From positions 1-64,000 of IMG/VR virus record IMGVR_UViG_3300031974_004051: a stretch of DNA of 64,000 nt, one strand, 5' to 3'. A program made the position numbers and the translations under genes. This document shows positions 42,111 to 50,357 of this stretch, piece by piece. The notes under the pieces are model-generated. The model was not told where the DNA came from. It ran no database searches and saw nothing but the letters and a program-made list of their open reading frames with translations. The stretch comes from a virus. Each line of letters starts with the position of its first letter. The stretch's first letter is position 1.

Positions 42111-44258
42111 TTAAGTGTTTGCGTTAGAGAAATCTACGAAACTATTATTATCATCAATTTTGTTCATACGAGCCCAATTACGTGCAACTCGTCTAGCGTC
42201 TCTTGAATCTGCTACCCAAACATATTCAGTCTTTCTACCCTTTCTCCTATCATAACTATAGTTAATGTGACTCATATGTTTATTAATTATACTTAATTGG
42301 TCTTCAGATAGATCGGCTCTTACATCAATAACGAATCTACCGTTTTTAAACCTCATATATTTTGTCAGAATTTCAGATATCGTTAAACCACCTACAGTCA
42401 TGTTTTTCAAATTTTCAAGAGCTTCTTTTCCATTCTTCTGTAACATCGCTTCCGTATCCAACTTAACTATTGGTTTTTTCTCAATATTTGTTACTGGCTT
42501 AACTGTTTCTCTTTCCTTATCATCTTTAGATGATTTTTTTACAGGAACAACCTCACTATCACCACTCGATTTTTTTCCACAATTATCCATCATTGTGTCA
42601 TATACTTTCTTAGTGATTTTTGCGTCATCCTTATCATTATCAGCAAATATATTTTGATCTAACATTGCCTTTTTAGTTATAGGACCATAATAACCATCAA
42701 CCTTTAAATTTGCGGTTGGGTTAAGACATCTCTGAATATTCTTAATCTTATCACTGATACAACCAACTGACATTGGGAAATCATCACATGGTTTGTATTT
42801 AGTACTACCACCTGATCCTCCTGATTTATTGTCATCCCATATAACTGTTAAGTGTGAAGTATTGGTTCTTCCCGAACCTTCCTTATCAGATTGTGTTCCC
42901 TCAGTATCTTTAGAAGGTTTACCTATAATTTGTAAAAATTCTTTTTTAGCTTCAATACCCTCAAAATCCAAATTGGTTAAATTCTCTACGTGGTCAGCCA
43001 ATTCCTTACGTTTGATTTTTGGGTAATTACTAACAATAACTTTAACCGCATCTACTCCTTTATATGTCTTACCAACAACACTTTTTAAAGCTCTAAGTGC
43101 GTCCTTCATATCAGTACTATCACCATCCAAGAAATCACCACTTAATTGGTCATCCAATTCATCAATAACTCTACTTATTTCTCTCGCACTTAAATCACTG
43201 GTTGACACAGTCTCAGATTGTTCGTTAAGTTCTTTGATTGCGGTTTGGTTACATTCCCATTTACCTGTATCACCATTTTTGGTCGATACTCTGTAATCAC
43301 TATAGAATTGTATCCAACCACCTGTCTTCTTACCTGCAAACTCATCCATATCTACTCTGACAAAAACACCTTCATCGTCATTACCTGCAGTTGCGTTATT
43401 CTTACCTTCTAATGCATCTACAATACATTTTTTCCAATCCTTAACTGAATCGGGTACATCGTTTGGATCAATATCATCTAAATCAGGTAGATCGTCAATT
43501 CCTAATGCCGCCTGTATCATATCATAAAAGACATATCCTACAAAACCTAATGCCAATAAAGATGTAATACCGATCCCTTTAGCACCTAATTTAGTAAATT
43601 TCCAAATTCGAGATGTTGTTTTTACAGTCTCAGGAGTAACTTTAATTTTTGGGGAATTCTTACCCCCCTTAAATATTCTTCCAAAAGTCTTATCCCATAC
43701 TTTCCTACCCCCCGCAGCAATGGCTGAAACACCCTTTTCACTTGCGGTTGCCGCTGTTTTCGCGTCTTGACCAACTGATTTAACACCCCCCTCAACACCT
43801 TGAGCCGCGGCCTTAGATGACCGAGCAGATATTTGAGCATCTTTAAATGCGAGTTTCGCATCTTTTGAGGTTGCATCTACAATTTCTTTTACTTTGGTTT
43901 TAGTAAGTGCCTTCTCCCCCGCTTTAGTTGCGTTGTGTAATCTTATAATCGCAAGTTCTTTCGACGCGAGTTTAAGACTTTCAGGTAGTTGATTACCGAG
44001 TGCCTCCAATGTTGCAAGATCTGCATTTTTTACAAAATTCTTTGATTTTGTTTTGAGACTGTTAAGTGCCTGTTGTTCAGTTCTCTTAAGTGCCCCTAAA
44101 ACAATTTTTGTACCCGCTTCACCTTCGAGTTTAAATACCATTTTAAGTTTATCTATATACTTAGAATGTTTTAACCCTTTTGCAATTGTAACTGGTTGCT
44201 CATTGGTTTGTATTTCATCTTCAAATAGAAGATTTATCATCGATAAATTATTACTCAT
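42111..44258 (-). CDS. Large membrane protein with peptidoglycan-binding domain
   Basis: 715 residues from ATG 44258 (a TTG at 44279 is less likely). The first 200 residues are Ala/Lys-rich helix, a hydrophobic span follows (KGIGITSLLALGFVGYVFYD, about 228-247), then acidic linkers. A PG_binding_1-like domain (SVGCISDKIKNIQRCLNPTA, LKVDGYYGPITKKAM) is near residues 505-545. A span plus cell-wall binding suggests a virion protein active during DNA entry; this is inference. Confidence 0.7.
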   Translation of the reverse strand: MSNNLSMINLLFEDEIQTNEQPVTIAKGLKHSKYIDKLKMVFKLEGEAGTKIVLGALKRTEQQALNSLKTKSKNFVKNADLATLEALGNQLPESLKLASKELAIIRLHNATKAGEKALTKTKVKEIVDATSKDAKLAFKDAQISARSSKAAAQGVEGGVKSVGQDAKTAATASEKGVSAIAAGGRKVWDKTFGRIFKGGKNSPKIKVTPETVKTTSRIWKFTKLGAKGIGITSLLALGFVGYVFYDMIQAALGIDDLPDLDDIDPNDVPDSVKDWKKCIVDALEGKNNATAGNDDEGVFVRVDMDEFAGKKTGGWIQFYSDYRVSTKNGDTGKWECNQTAIKELNEQSETVSTSDLSAREISRVIDELDDQLSGDFLDGDSTDMKDALRALKSVVGKTYKGVDAVKVIVSNYPKIKRKELADHVENLTNLDFEGIEAKKEFLQIIGKPSKDTEGTQSDKEGSGRTNTSHLTVIWDDNKSGGSGGSTKYKPCDDFPMSVGCISDKIKNIQRCLNPTANLKVDGYYGPITKKAMLDQNIFADNDKDDAKITKKVYDTMMDNCGKKSSGDSEVVPVKKSSKDDKERETVKPVTNIEKKPIVKLDTEAMLQKNGKEALENLKNMTVGGLTISEILTKYMRFKNGRFVIDVRADLSEDQLSIINKHMSHINYSYDRRKGRKTEYVWVADSRDARRVARNWARMNKIDDNNSFVDFSNANT

Positions 44259-44284
44259 TCCTTTTCTTTTAATTTTCAAATTAT

Positions 44285-45490
44285 TTAAAGTTCATCAAAT
44301 GGATCTTTATCACCATAAAGTTCGTCATAGACCTGCATAGTTTTTTCAAAATTTTCAGCATCTTCTGCAGATATACCTGTGTATGCTTCAATACCCTTTT
44401 CAATACCGTAAACAAGTGCCCCCGAGGTAGTACCGGCCTTGACACCTCTTACTAATTTTTGTTTTGCTGTTAATCCTGTAGTATCAGGGAACATTTTTAT
44501 GACGAAGTCTTTTATTTTTTTGACTGCCTTACTTAAAAAACCAGTAATTTTATTGATAAACTTATCTAATGCACTCCATTTACCTTTTAGTTTACCAAGA
44601 ACCGATTTAATTTTAGATGTTATCCATTGGGTTCCACCTTTTATTTTTTTGATTATATTCATAAACGCCTTATTACCACTCATTACTTTTTTAACTTGTG
44701 ATATCGACCTAACTCCCTTAAACAATCCTCTTGCACCTTTAGCGGCTAACCCCGCACCAAGTAAACCAATAAGATCACAGACAAGGTCTAATATTTTCAT
44801 CCACATTGGAGTCCCTTCAGGATCCCAATCACCACTTATTAATTGGTAGACATCTAATCCAGTTACTAATCCCCAGAATACCATTTGTGGGACTTTTCCA
44901 ATACCCGTTGCAATTAAAATTGCATCAACTATAATACCTATGGTGGAGTAAGCAGCGGCCTTAAACTTCCTTAAAATCCAAAGTAATCCACGTCCAAGAG
45001 CATTCCAAACATCTTTCCATTGTAAGTTAGATAGTTTTGCCCCAAATTCAGCTAACTTCTTTTTCGCTTCAGAGTAAAAATCAGAAATACCTTTTCCCGC
45101 AGCTTTGACTTTTTTACCTAACCATGAATTACTGATCCATTCACCAAAACCTTCTTCTAAAAAGAAATCTCTTAACTCATATAAATTTTGATCGGTACTT
45201 TCTACTAAGGGTGATGATAAAACACTTTCTCTGATCTCACCAAACTCTTCAGTATCATTCTCCACATTTGAAAAGATCGTCTTAAATACACTCATAGACT
45301 CCCATAGATACCCCAAATTCGTCTTTTCTTGAATATCTATGACATGATCATTTAAAATAAAATATCTTTCGTCACAAGTGATGAATGCTTCAAATACAAC
45401 ACCTGGTTCTTTTGGACTACTGACATGACCACTATAATTAAGTATTTGATTATGTCTTTCTAATAATATACCTTGTCTTTGTACTACCAT
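44285..45490 (-). CDS. Large amphipathic membrane protein, 401 aa
   Basis: N-terminal 130 residues soluble; afterwards repeated hydrophobic or amphipathic helices (STIGIIVDAILIATGIGKVP, QMVFWGLVTGL, LDLVCDLIGLLGAGLAAKGA) and Lys-rich helices (FLSKAVKKIKDFVIKMF). It resembles pore-forming or ejected proteins in composition only. It lies upstream of the peptidoglycan-binding protein in the same unit. Confidence 0.7.
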   Translation of the reverse strand: MVVQRQGILLERHNQILNYSGHVSSPKEPGVVFEAFITCDERYFILNDHVIDIQEKTNLGYLWESMSVFKTIFSNVENDTEEFGEIRESVLSSPLVESTDQNLYELRDFFLEEGFGEWISNSWLGKKVKAAGKGISDFYSEAKKKLAEFGAKLSNLQWKDVWNALGRGLLWILRKFKAAAYSTIGIIVDAILIATGIGKVPQMVFWGLVTGLDVYQLISGDWDPEGTPMWMKILDLVCDLIGLLGAGLAAKGARGLFKGVRSISQVKKVMSGNKAFMNIIKKIKGGTQWITSKIKSVLGKLKGKWSALDKFINKITGFLSKAVKKIKDFVIKMFPDTTGLTAKQKLVRGVKAGTTSGALVYGIEKGIEAYTGISAEDAENFEKTMQVYDELYGDKDPFDEL

Positions 45491-45496
45491 ATCATA

Positions 45497-45504
45497 TATA
45501 AATA
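45497..45504 (-). promoter_or_regulatory. TATTTATA box, 6 nt before ATG 45490
   Basis: Coding strand TATTTATA, TATGAT, ATG; the box touches the stop of the upstream small gene. Confidence 0.4.
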
Positions 45505-45744
45505 TTAATAAAGTGGGTTAGCTTTACCTCTACTCACTGATTGACCTACAATTTCAGACCACTTAGTAACAGCGATCTGATTTGCAGGACCCCTCGTAAC
45601 ACCACTTTCCCATTGTTTACTACCAGCTGTGGTAGAACCCTCTGGTTCGCTGGTACCTGTATCGGTACCATCTTGTTGTTCTTCAATTTCTTTATACGTT
45701 TCAGCTATCATTGATAACTGTTTTTCAGATACTATCATCTTCAT
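45505..45744 (-). CDS. Unknown small protein, 79 aa
   Basis: Helical N-terminus (MKMIVSEKQLSMIAETYKEI) followed by a Gly/Thr/Ser/Glu-rich flexible region (DGTDTGTSEPEGSTTAG) and VTRGPANQIAVTKWSEIVGQ. First gene of the membrane-protein unit. Function unknown. Confidence 0.65.
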   Translation of the reverse strand: MKMIVSEKQLSMIAETYKEIEEQQDGTDTGTSEPEGSTTAGSKQWESGVTRGPANQIAVTKWSEIVGQSVSRGKANPLY

Positions 45745-45748
45745 GATA

Positions 45749-45756
45749 TATAAATA
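45749..45756 (-). promoter_or_regulatory. TATTTATA box, 4 nt before ATG 45744
   Basis: Coding strand TATTTATA, TATC, ATG. Confidence 0.4.
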
Positions 45757-45775
45757 TCAAAAAAAATATTTGAAA

Positions 45776-45808
45776 TTTGTATTAATATCAAAAAAAATAC
45801 TATATTTG
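45776..45808 (+). promoter_or_regulatory. Bacteroidota-type promoter, TTTG-N21-TATATTTG
   Basis: TTTG at 45776-45779 and TATATTTG at 45801-45808, an exact TAnnTTTG match; ATG 45830 follows 21 nt later. It drives a lipoprotein and the DnaA-like gene. Confidence 0.65.
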
Positions 45809-45829
45809 TACAAGTAAAACTCTTGAGAT

Positions 45830-46396
45830 ATGAAAAAGTTATTTATAATATTCTTATTTTTAATATTTGGTTGTGAAGTCTATGAGGAACCAAGTAACCC
45901 CCAACTTAATCTAAATGGTAGGTGGGACGTAGTAGATATTGATGTAATCATTGATAAAGTCAACTATAATAGTGATGTAATTGTAACTAATGAAGAACAG
46001 GCTTCGGTCTCAAACTTCTTCGTTGTGGGTGTCAATGAGAACGGTGATTTAATATTAACCCAAGATTTCGAAGGAACCATTATAAATCGTAGATTTGATG
46101 AGAACTCAACTCAATGGGAATTTGATTATCATAATTTAATTATTGGTGATCACATATCTACAGAAATGATGGATGTATGGTTTCCTTGTACCTATTGTAC
46201 AGAACAAACCATCATTGAAACCGATTATATGGGTGAAAAAACAAGATACACATTTACTACTGACACCTATGGTGCAATGCCGTCAAATGTCCTTAAATTA
46301 ACCTCCCAAGTCTTCTATACAAATATTTTAATAGATGGTAATCAATATGACAAAGCCATCGAATCACACTTAGAAATAACATTACATAGATTTTAA
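45830..46396 (+). CDS. Exported lipoprotein, lipocalin-like size
   Basis: 188 residues. Signal peptide MKKLFIIFLFLIFGC with lipobox IFGC (Cys15), then NLNGRWDVVDIDVIIDKVNY, a start reminiscent of lipocalin-like Bacteroidota lipoproteins. CTYC at about residues 123-126 could form a disulfide. It would sit on a membrane of the infected cell. Two nt before the DnaA-like gene. Confidence 0.8.
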   Translation: MKKLFIIFLFLIFGCEVYEEPSNPQLNLNGRWDVVDIDVIIDKVNYNSDVIVTNEEQASVSNFFVVGVNENGDLILTQDFEGTIINRRFDENSTQWEFDYHNLIIGDHISTEMMDVWFPCTYCTEQTIIETDYMGEKTRYTFTTDTYGAMPSNVLKLTSQVFYTNILIDGNQYDKAIESHLEITLHRF

Positions 46397-46398
46397 TT

Positions 46399-46767
46399 AT
46401 GAAAGTACATCCTTATGTATATGTTGGGTTGAATAGTCAAACTCAAGCAACATTTAAAAAGAGTAAACATAATAATATCAATCCCAATACTGTACTTAAA
46501 ATTGTGTCTCAAAAAACAGGTGTCACAGTAAATGAAATACTGTCAAAATCAAGAGTGAGAGAAATATCTGATGCGAGACAGATGTTTTGTTATATAATGA
46601 GGGAAAAGTATGGTATGAGATACTCTAAAATAGGTAAGATAATCGGTAGAGATCACGCAACAGCAATTCACTCTTGTAGATCACATAAAGACAAATGTGA
46701 TGTACTAAGAGAATATAGGGAATTAACTAAAGTAACGTGTGAACTCGTTAGAGAGTCTGAGTTCTAA
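46399..46767 (+). CDS. Stand-alone DnaA domain IV-like DNA-binding protein
   Basis: 122 residues. NTVLKIVSQKTGVTVNEILS, then REISDARQMFCYIMREKYGM, RYSKIGKIIGRDHATAIHSC follow DnaA domain IV, including the DHATAIHS version of the DnaA signature that reads DnaA boxes. There is no AAA+ module. It could bind phage or host origins, or act as a repressor or titrator of DnaA boxes. Shares a transcript with a lipoprotein. Confidence 0.85.
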   Translation: MKVHPYVYVGLNSQTQATFKKSKHNNINPNTVLKIVSQKTGVTVNEILSKSRVREISDARQMFCYIMREKYGMRYSKIGKIIGRDHATAIHSCRSHKDKCDVLREYRELTKVTCELVRESEF

Positions 46768-46989
46768 TTACCTCGTTGTAGCCGTATGTAGGACAAACAG
46801 GATCATACCTGATAATAAGATACCTAAAATAGTCTTATCATTTTGTGTAACCTTTGGATTGTCCTTGATGTTTAGTTTATCGAATAAACTTGTAGAAGGT
46901 CTCTTTTTCTCCCAACTTGGTTTATTGGATGCACAACTACCAAATAGGAATATACTACATAACATCAATGCAACTATTTTTCTTTTCAT
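46768..46989 (-). CDS. Small lipoprotein with C-terminal membrane span
   Basis: 73 residues. Signal MKRKIVALMLCSIFLFGSC with lipobox FGSC (Cys19), about 30 polar residues, then a hydrophobic segment TILGILLSGMILFVLHTA at the C-terminus. Lipidated N-terminus plus C-terminal span is the layout of a unimolecular spanin, though it seems too short to cross the periplasm. Its stop abuts the DnaA-like gene stop. Confidence 0.7.
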   Translation of the reverse strand: MKRKIVALMLCSIFLFGSCASNKPSWEKKRPSTSLFDKLNIKDNPKVTQNDKTILGILLSGMILFVLHTATTR

Positions 46990-47027
46990 ACTGAGAAATG
47001 TTGTTGATTTATACGATGAATGATATT

Positions 47028-47399
47028 CTATTCATCATAAATTGTACTATCCATCTTCGAGTACAATTTAATAAACTGTCCCGCTTTTGAGTTTGCCTCA
47101 TCTTCTATTTCACCACCAATATCAGGTGGTTTGGGACCGTCTAAACGACCTTGTTCATATTGTGAGTGATGTACTAACTCATGTGCAATACTTCTCATAA
47201 TATCAACAATATGTCTATTTTTTGAGTTTACTTTAATAACTTTTGTGGGTTGGGAATAGTTGTAATGTGCTGTCGTTTTAAGATCACCTCTACCATTCAA
47301 TAGTTTAATTGAAGGCATAGTTTTAATACCTAACTCATCTTTAACGAATTTTACAAATTCTACAATCCTATTTTTATCCCTTTCCTCTAAGAAACTCAT
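47028..47399 (-). CDS. Zincin-type metallopeptidase-like protein
   Basis: 123 residues. IAHELVHHSQYEQG contains HExxH with following residues typical of small phage or bacterial zincins; GGEIEDEANSKAGQFIKLY may supply the third ligand (Glu). No signal peptide, unlike its neighbours. Target unknown. Preceded by a TATTTATT box. Confidence 0.75.
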   Translation of the reverse strand: MSFLEERDKNRIVEFVKFVKDELGIKTMPSIKLLNGRGDLKTTAHYNYSQPTKVIKVNSKNRHIVDIMRSIAHELVHHSQYEQGRLDGPKPPDIGGEIEDEANSKAGQFIKLYSKMDSTIYDE

Positions 47400-47402
47400 A
47401 CT

Positions 47403-47410
47403 AATAAATA
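47403..47410 (-). promoter_or_regulatory. TATTTATT box, 3 nt before ATG 47399
   Basis: Coding strand TATTTATT, AGT, ATG. Downstream of the exported-protein genes, so the peptidase may have a separate late transcript. Confidence 0.4.
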
Positions 47411-47413
47411 TAC

Positions 47414-47755
47414 CTATTCAATAATAATCTTAGTTTCTTCTAAAATTACACCTTCAGAGGATAAAGACAATTTAAACTCACCCTTAGGTAATGATTTAGT
47501 ATAAATGGTTTTGGTATTTAACCCTAAAAAGGGTTGGAATGTTTCTTTTGATACTGTAGATCCATTAAGATATGAAATAACTAATTGATGTTTCTCTATA
47601 CTCAAAACCTCAAATGAAAATTCTTGTCCGTCAACCACATTGGATATCGATTCTTCAAATATCATTTCATATTGTGGATATGGTTCAACAACCATCAGTT
47701 CATCCTTTTGACAAGAGAATAAAATTAGTAATACGACTACCCAAAGTTTTTTCAT
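47414..47755 (-). CDS. Exported lipoprotein, 113 aa
   Basis: Signal MKKLWVVVLLILFSC with lipobox LFSC (Cys15), then a beta-rich body (YEMIFEESISNVVDGQEFSF). It overlaps the end of the upstream secreted protein by 4 nt. Function unknown; probably a partner of the secreted proteins in this block. Confidence 0.75.
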   Translation of the reverse strand: MKKLWVVVLLILFSCQKDELMVVEPYPQYEMIFEESISNVVDGQEFSFEVLSIEKHQLVISYLNGSTVSKETFQPFLGLNTKTIYTKSLPKGEFKLSLSSEGVILEETKIIIE

Positions 47756-49803
47756 TTTATTATTACATTTATTGTGTTAGCATTCTTATCAACCACTTCT
47801 GATTTTTTCACCGATACCAATCCTAATGTAGAATCAAATGATTGTATTGGTTTGAAATAAATTTTATATTGAACACCATCATTTAAGTTCATAGAACCAT
47901 CTACCGATATAGAACCTACCTTAATATAAGAACTTCTCTTAGCATCAAAACTACTCATCATTGAGGTAGTTTCTAACTTATCATATTCTACTCTTTCGTT
48001 ATCAAACCCAATTCTAAATTCAGAACCGACTAAATTGAAATTATTTTTGGGTAGATCTAAAGTAATGATCATATATTCTTCAGTTTTTTCAATATCTAAG
48101 TCAACCTCTAACAAAGTATTATTTTGAGTAGATGAATTTCTTACACTCATTATTCTTGCTGAAGAAGTTGTTTGTGTTGTTTGAGGTGCAGAATGTGAAA
48201 GGTTTACATCACCCAAGAATGAAACTTTATATTCTAATGTTTGTAGTGTATCCTTTATACCAAATAAAATACTTGTTGATGGTGAATAGGTAGTTTGTGT
48301 ACTCCAATTTGAAGTTGTAGTTCCATCATATTCTGATTTAGGTACAATTCTCATTATCTCTGATAGATACCCATTGAAACCTATATCATTACCTTGTAAA
48401 AAGTTTAACCCTATTTGTGTATCTTGGAAATCAAAATTCTTATCTCCATTTATATCTGCGTTTTGTAATTGAACTCCATTCAAATCTCCTTTGAATCCAC
48501 CATTGATTCCACCACCAGCTAATTCACTAAACCCAGCAACTACATCAGCAACCGTAATGTAATCATCCATAAATTCTTCTGCAGTCCATTGTTCAATACT
48601 ATTAGATGGATTCATAAAAGTTACTTTATGTCCTTTATAGATTTCATTGTCTACAAAAGTAAATTCTGCTTTTATTCCATAGAATCCATTTGCATCTCTG
48701 ATATAAGTTGAAGAAGATGAGTTGGTAAAATCAAATTGAGTATCGGTATTAATATAATACTCTGCCCAATATTGGTCATCTGATTTATATTCTACTACAT
48801 CATCCCACAAATCAAATAGTTGTAGTTTTTTCAAATCACTAAAAGTAAATCCACTCGCAAATTCTCTTTTATCAATACCAACTCTATATCTTTTATTTGT
48901 AGAATCGTAATCATAAATCACACACCACTCAACTGAACCACCAATTGTTGTTCCCTTTTTACCATCTGCCATTTTTAATGTGTTTATGTAATCGGTAATA
49001 TCTTTACTACCATCATCATCTAAATAATAAGATGAGTTCATTGTAGATGTATTTAACCACTCAGTACCAGTTTGAGCAGAAGTTCCATCATAATAAACTC
49101 TGAATCTATATTGTTCTGGTGCTAATTGAGAATGGAATTCTAAATCTAAATCTACTTCAGGATTTGTTGAACTACTTCCACCACTTGGGTCTACATTTGT
49201 CCAAGTTCCGAATTGATGATTAGTACTAATTTGATTATATATTGGAGAACTTGAATTTGCTGGTATTGAATAATAAAAATTATAATATGCTCCACCACCA
49301 TATTCTTGGTATCTAAATTCAAATTCATACCACTTAGTTTTATCTAAAGTTGCAGTTCCATATACCCAAGAACAACAACCCCATTGATATGTCATTGTTT
49401 GCCACTCAGTAGTTCCTACTTCTCTATATCGACTTTCAGAAGAATCATCTGCAACTGTTCTAATATTATAAGTTCCACTTTTATTTGGTTTGAACCAACC
49501 AGAATAAACTACCGCATAAAAATCATTTCCCCAACGAGATGGTAACCCACCTGCTAAACCAGTTGAACCATAAGGTGATACTTCCCCACTATGAGTTAGG
49601 GTTGTACCAGGTTGGTTTGTATCAACCATTGCATCAAATTCTGCAGTTGAATTTGCTCCACCACTATATGATACTCCATTGTAAGTTGAGGATGAACCAC
49701 TTCCATAGTGAGTTTTGTAGGATTTATAATTTATATATCCTTCTCCACTTTGTCCAAATACTAAAGATGGTAATAACAATAATATGTAAAGAAGTTTTTT
49801 CAT
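47752..49803 (-). CDS. Large secreted protein, PA14-like and cohesin/dockerin-like
   Basis: 683 residues. Signal peptide MKKLLYILLLLPSLVFGQ. Residues about 90-190 (VVYSGWFKPNKSGTYNIRTV, then KWYEFEFRYQEYGGGAYYNF) resemble a PA14/GLEYA-type carbohydrate-binding domain. An EF-hand-like loop NADINGDKNFDFQDTQIGLN lies near residue 450. The C-terminal 150 residues, from FLGDVNLSHS to the end, form a beta domain shared with the protein at 53976-55694. It may bind sugars at the cell surface. Confidence 0.75.
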   Translation of the reverse strand: MKKLLYILLLLPSLVFGQSGEGYINYKSYKTHYGSGSSSTYNGVSYSGGANSTAEFDAMVDTNQPGTTLTHSGEVSPYGSTGLAGGLPSRWGNDFYAVVYSGWFKPNKSGTYNIRTVADDSSESRYREVGTTEWQTMTYQWGCCSWVYGTATLDKTKWYEFEFRYQEYGGGAYYNFYYSIPANSSSPIYNQISTNHQFGTWTNVDPSGGSSSTNPEVDLDLEFHSQLAPEQYRFRVYYDGTSAQTGTEWLNTSTMNSSYYLDDDGSKDITDYINTLKMADGKKGTTIGGSVEWCVIYDYDSTNKRYRVGIDKREFASGFTFSDLKKLQLFDLWDDVVEYKSDDQYWAEYYINTDTQFDFTNSSSSTYIRDANGFYGIKAEFTFVDNEIYKGHKVTFMNPSNSIEQWTAEEFMDDYITVADVVAGFSELAGGGINGGFKGDLNGVQLQNADINGDKNFDFQDTQIGLNFLQGNDIGFNGYLSEIMRIVPKSEYDGTTTSNWSTQTTYSPSTSILFGIKDTLQTLEYKVSFLGDVNLSHSAPQTTQTTSSARIMSVRNSSTQNNTLLEVDLDIEKTEEYMIITLDLPKNNFNLVGSEFRIGFDNERVEYDKLETTSMMSSFDAKRSSYIKVGSISVDGSMNLNDGVQYKIYFKPIQSFDSTLGLVSVKKSEVVDKNANTINVIIK

Positions 49804-50345
49804 TAAAATTTATTCTTTGTATTATCTAATCTGAAATAAATTGATGCACCAACATAAGGATATAATTTACTTACACCTGTTTCTGCATCTAATAAATCGT
49901 TTCTTAAACCAACATCCAATGAGAACATTTTATCACTTTTAAATTTGTGTAAAAGTTTGATATCAGTTCCACTAAAGTAATTATCTTTATCAAATTTATA
50001 TCCAAATCCTAAATACCATTTTGATTCAGGTAAGATATAATCAGGTACTTTTACTTCGTATGGTTTATCTACATAAACTGTTTTGATTATCTCAATTGGT
50101 TTTTCTACAATTACTTCTTTTACTACTTCTATTTCAAGTGTATCTGTGATTGTGTTTGTGATATATTTTGGTACAAATATTTCCTTTTCTACGATTCTAT
50201 CTACATAGATACTATCGATTAATGTCTGAAATTTTTCTATTTCTACATACTCGATTTTAGGTGCTCTGTAATATTGGTTAAAGTATCCAACTGCCCATGC
50301 TACTACGATTAATAAACTAATTATAATTATGTGTTTTCTTTTCAT
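49803..50345 (-). CDS. Membrane-anchored envelope protein, 180 aa
   Basis: N-terminal anchor HIIIISLLIVVAWAVGYFNQ, then a long Val/Glu/Lys-patterned stretch (EIEVVKEVIVEKPIEIIKTV) that looks like an extended coil crossing the periplasm, and a C-terminal region of short amphipathic strands (KWYLGFGYKFDKDNYFSGTD, YPYVGASIYFRL) resembling half of a small outer-membrane barrel. Starts 1 nt from the next gene. Confidence 0.7.
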   Translation of the reverse strand: MKRKHIIIISLLIVVAWAVGYFNQYYRAPKIEYVEIEKFQTLIDSIYVDRIVEKEIFVPKYITNTITDTLEIEVVKEVIVEKPIEIIKTVYVDKPYEVKVPDYILPESKWYLGFGYKFDKDNYFSGTDIKLLHKFKSDKMFSLDVGLRNDLLDAETGVSKLYPYVGASIYFRLDNTKNKF

Positions 50346-50357
50346 ATTTTTATCTCC

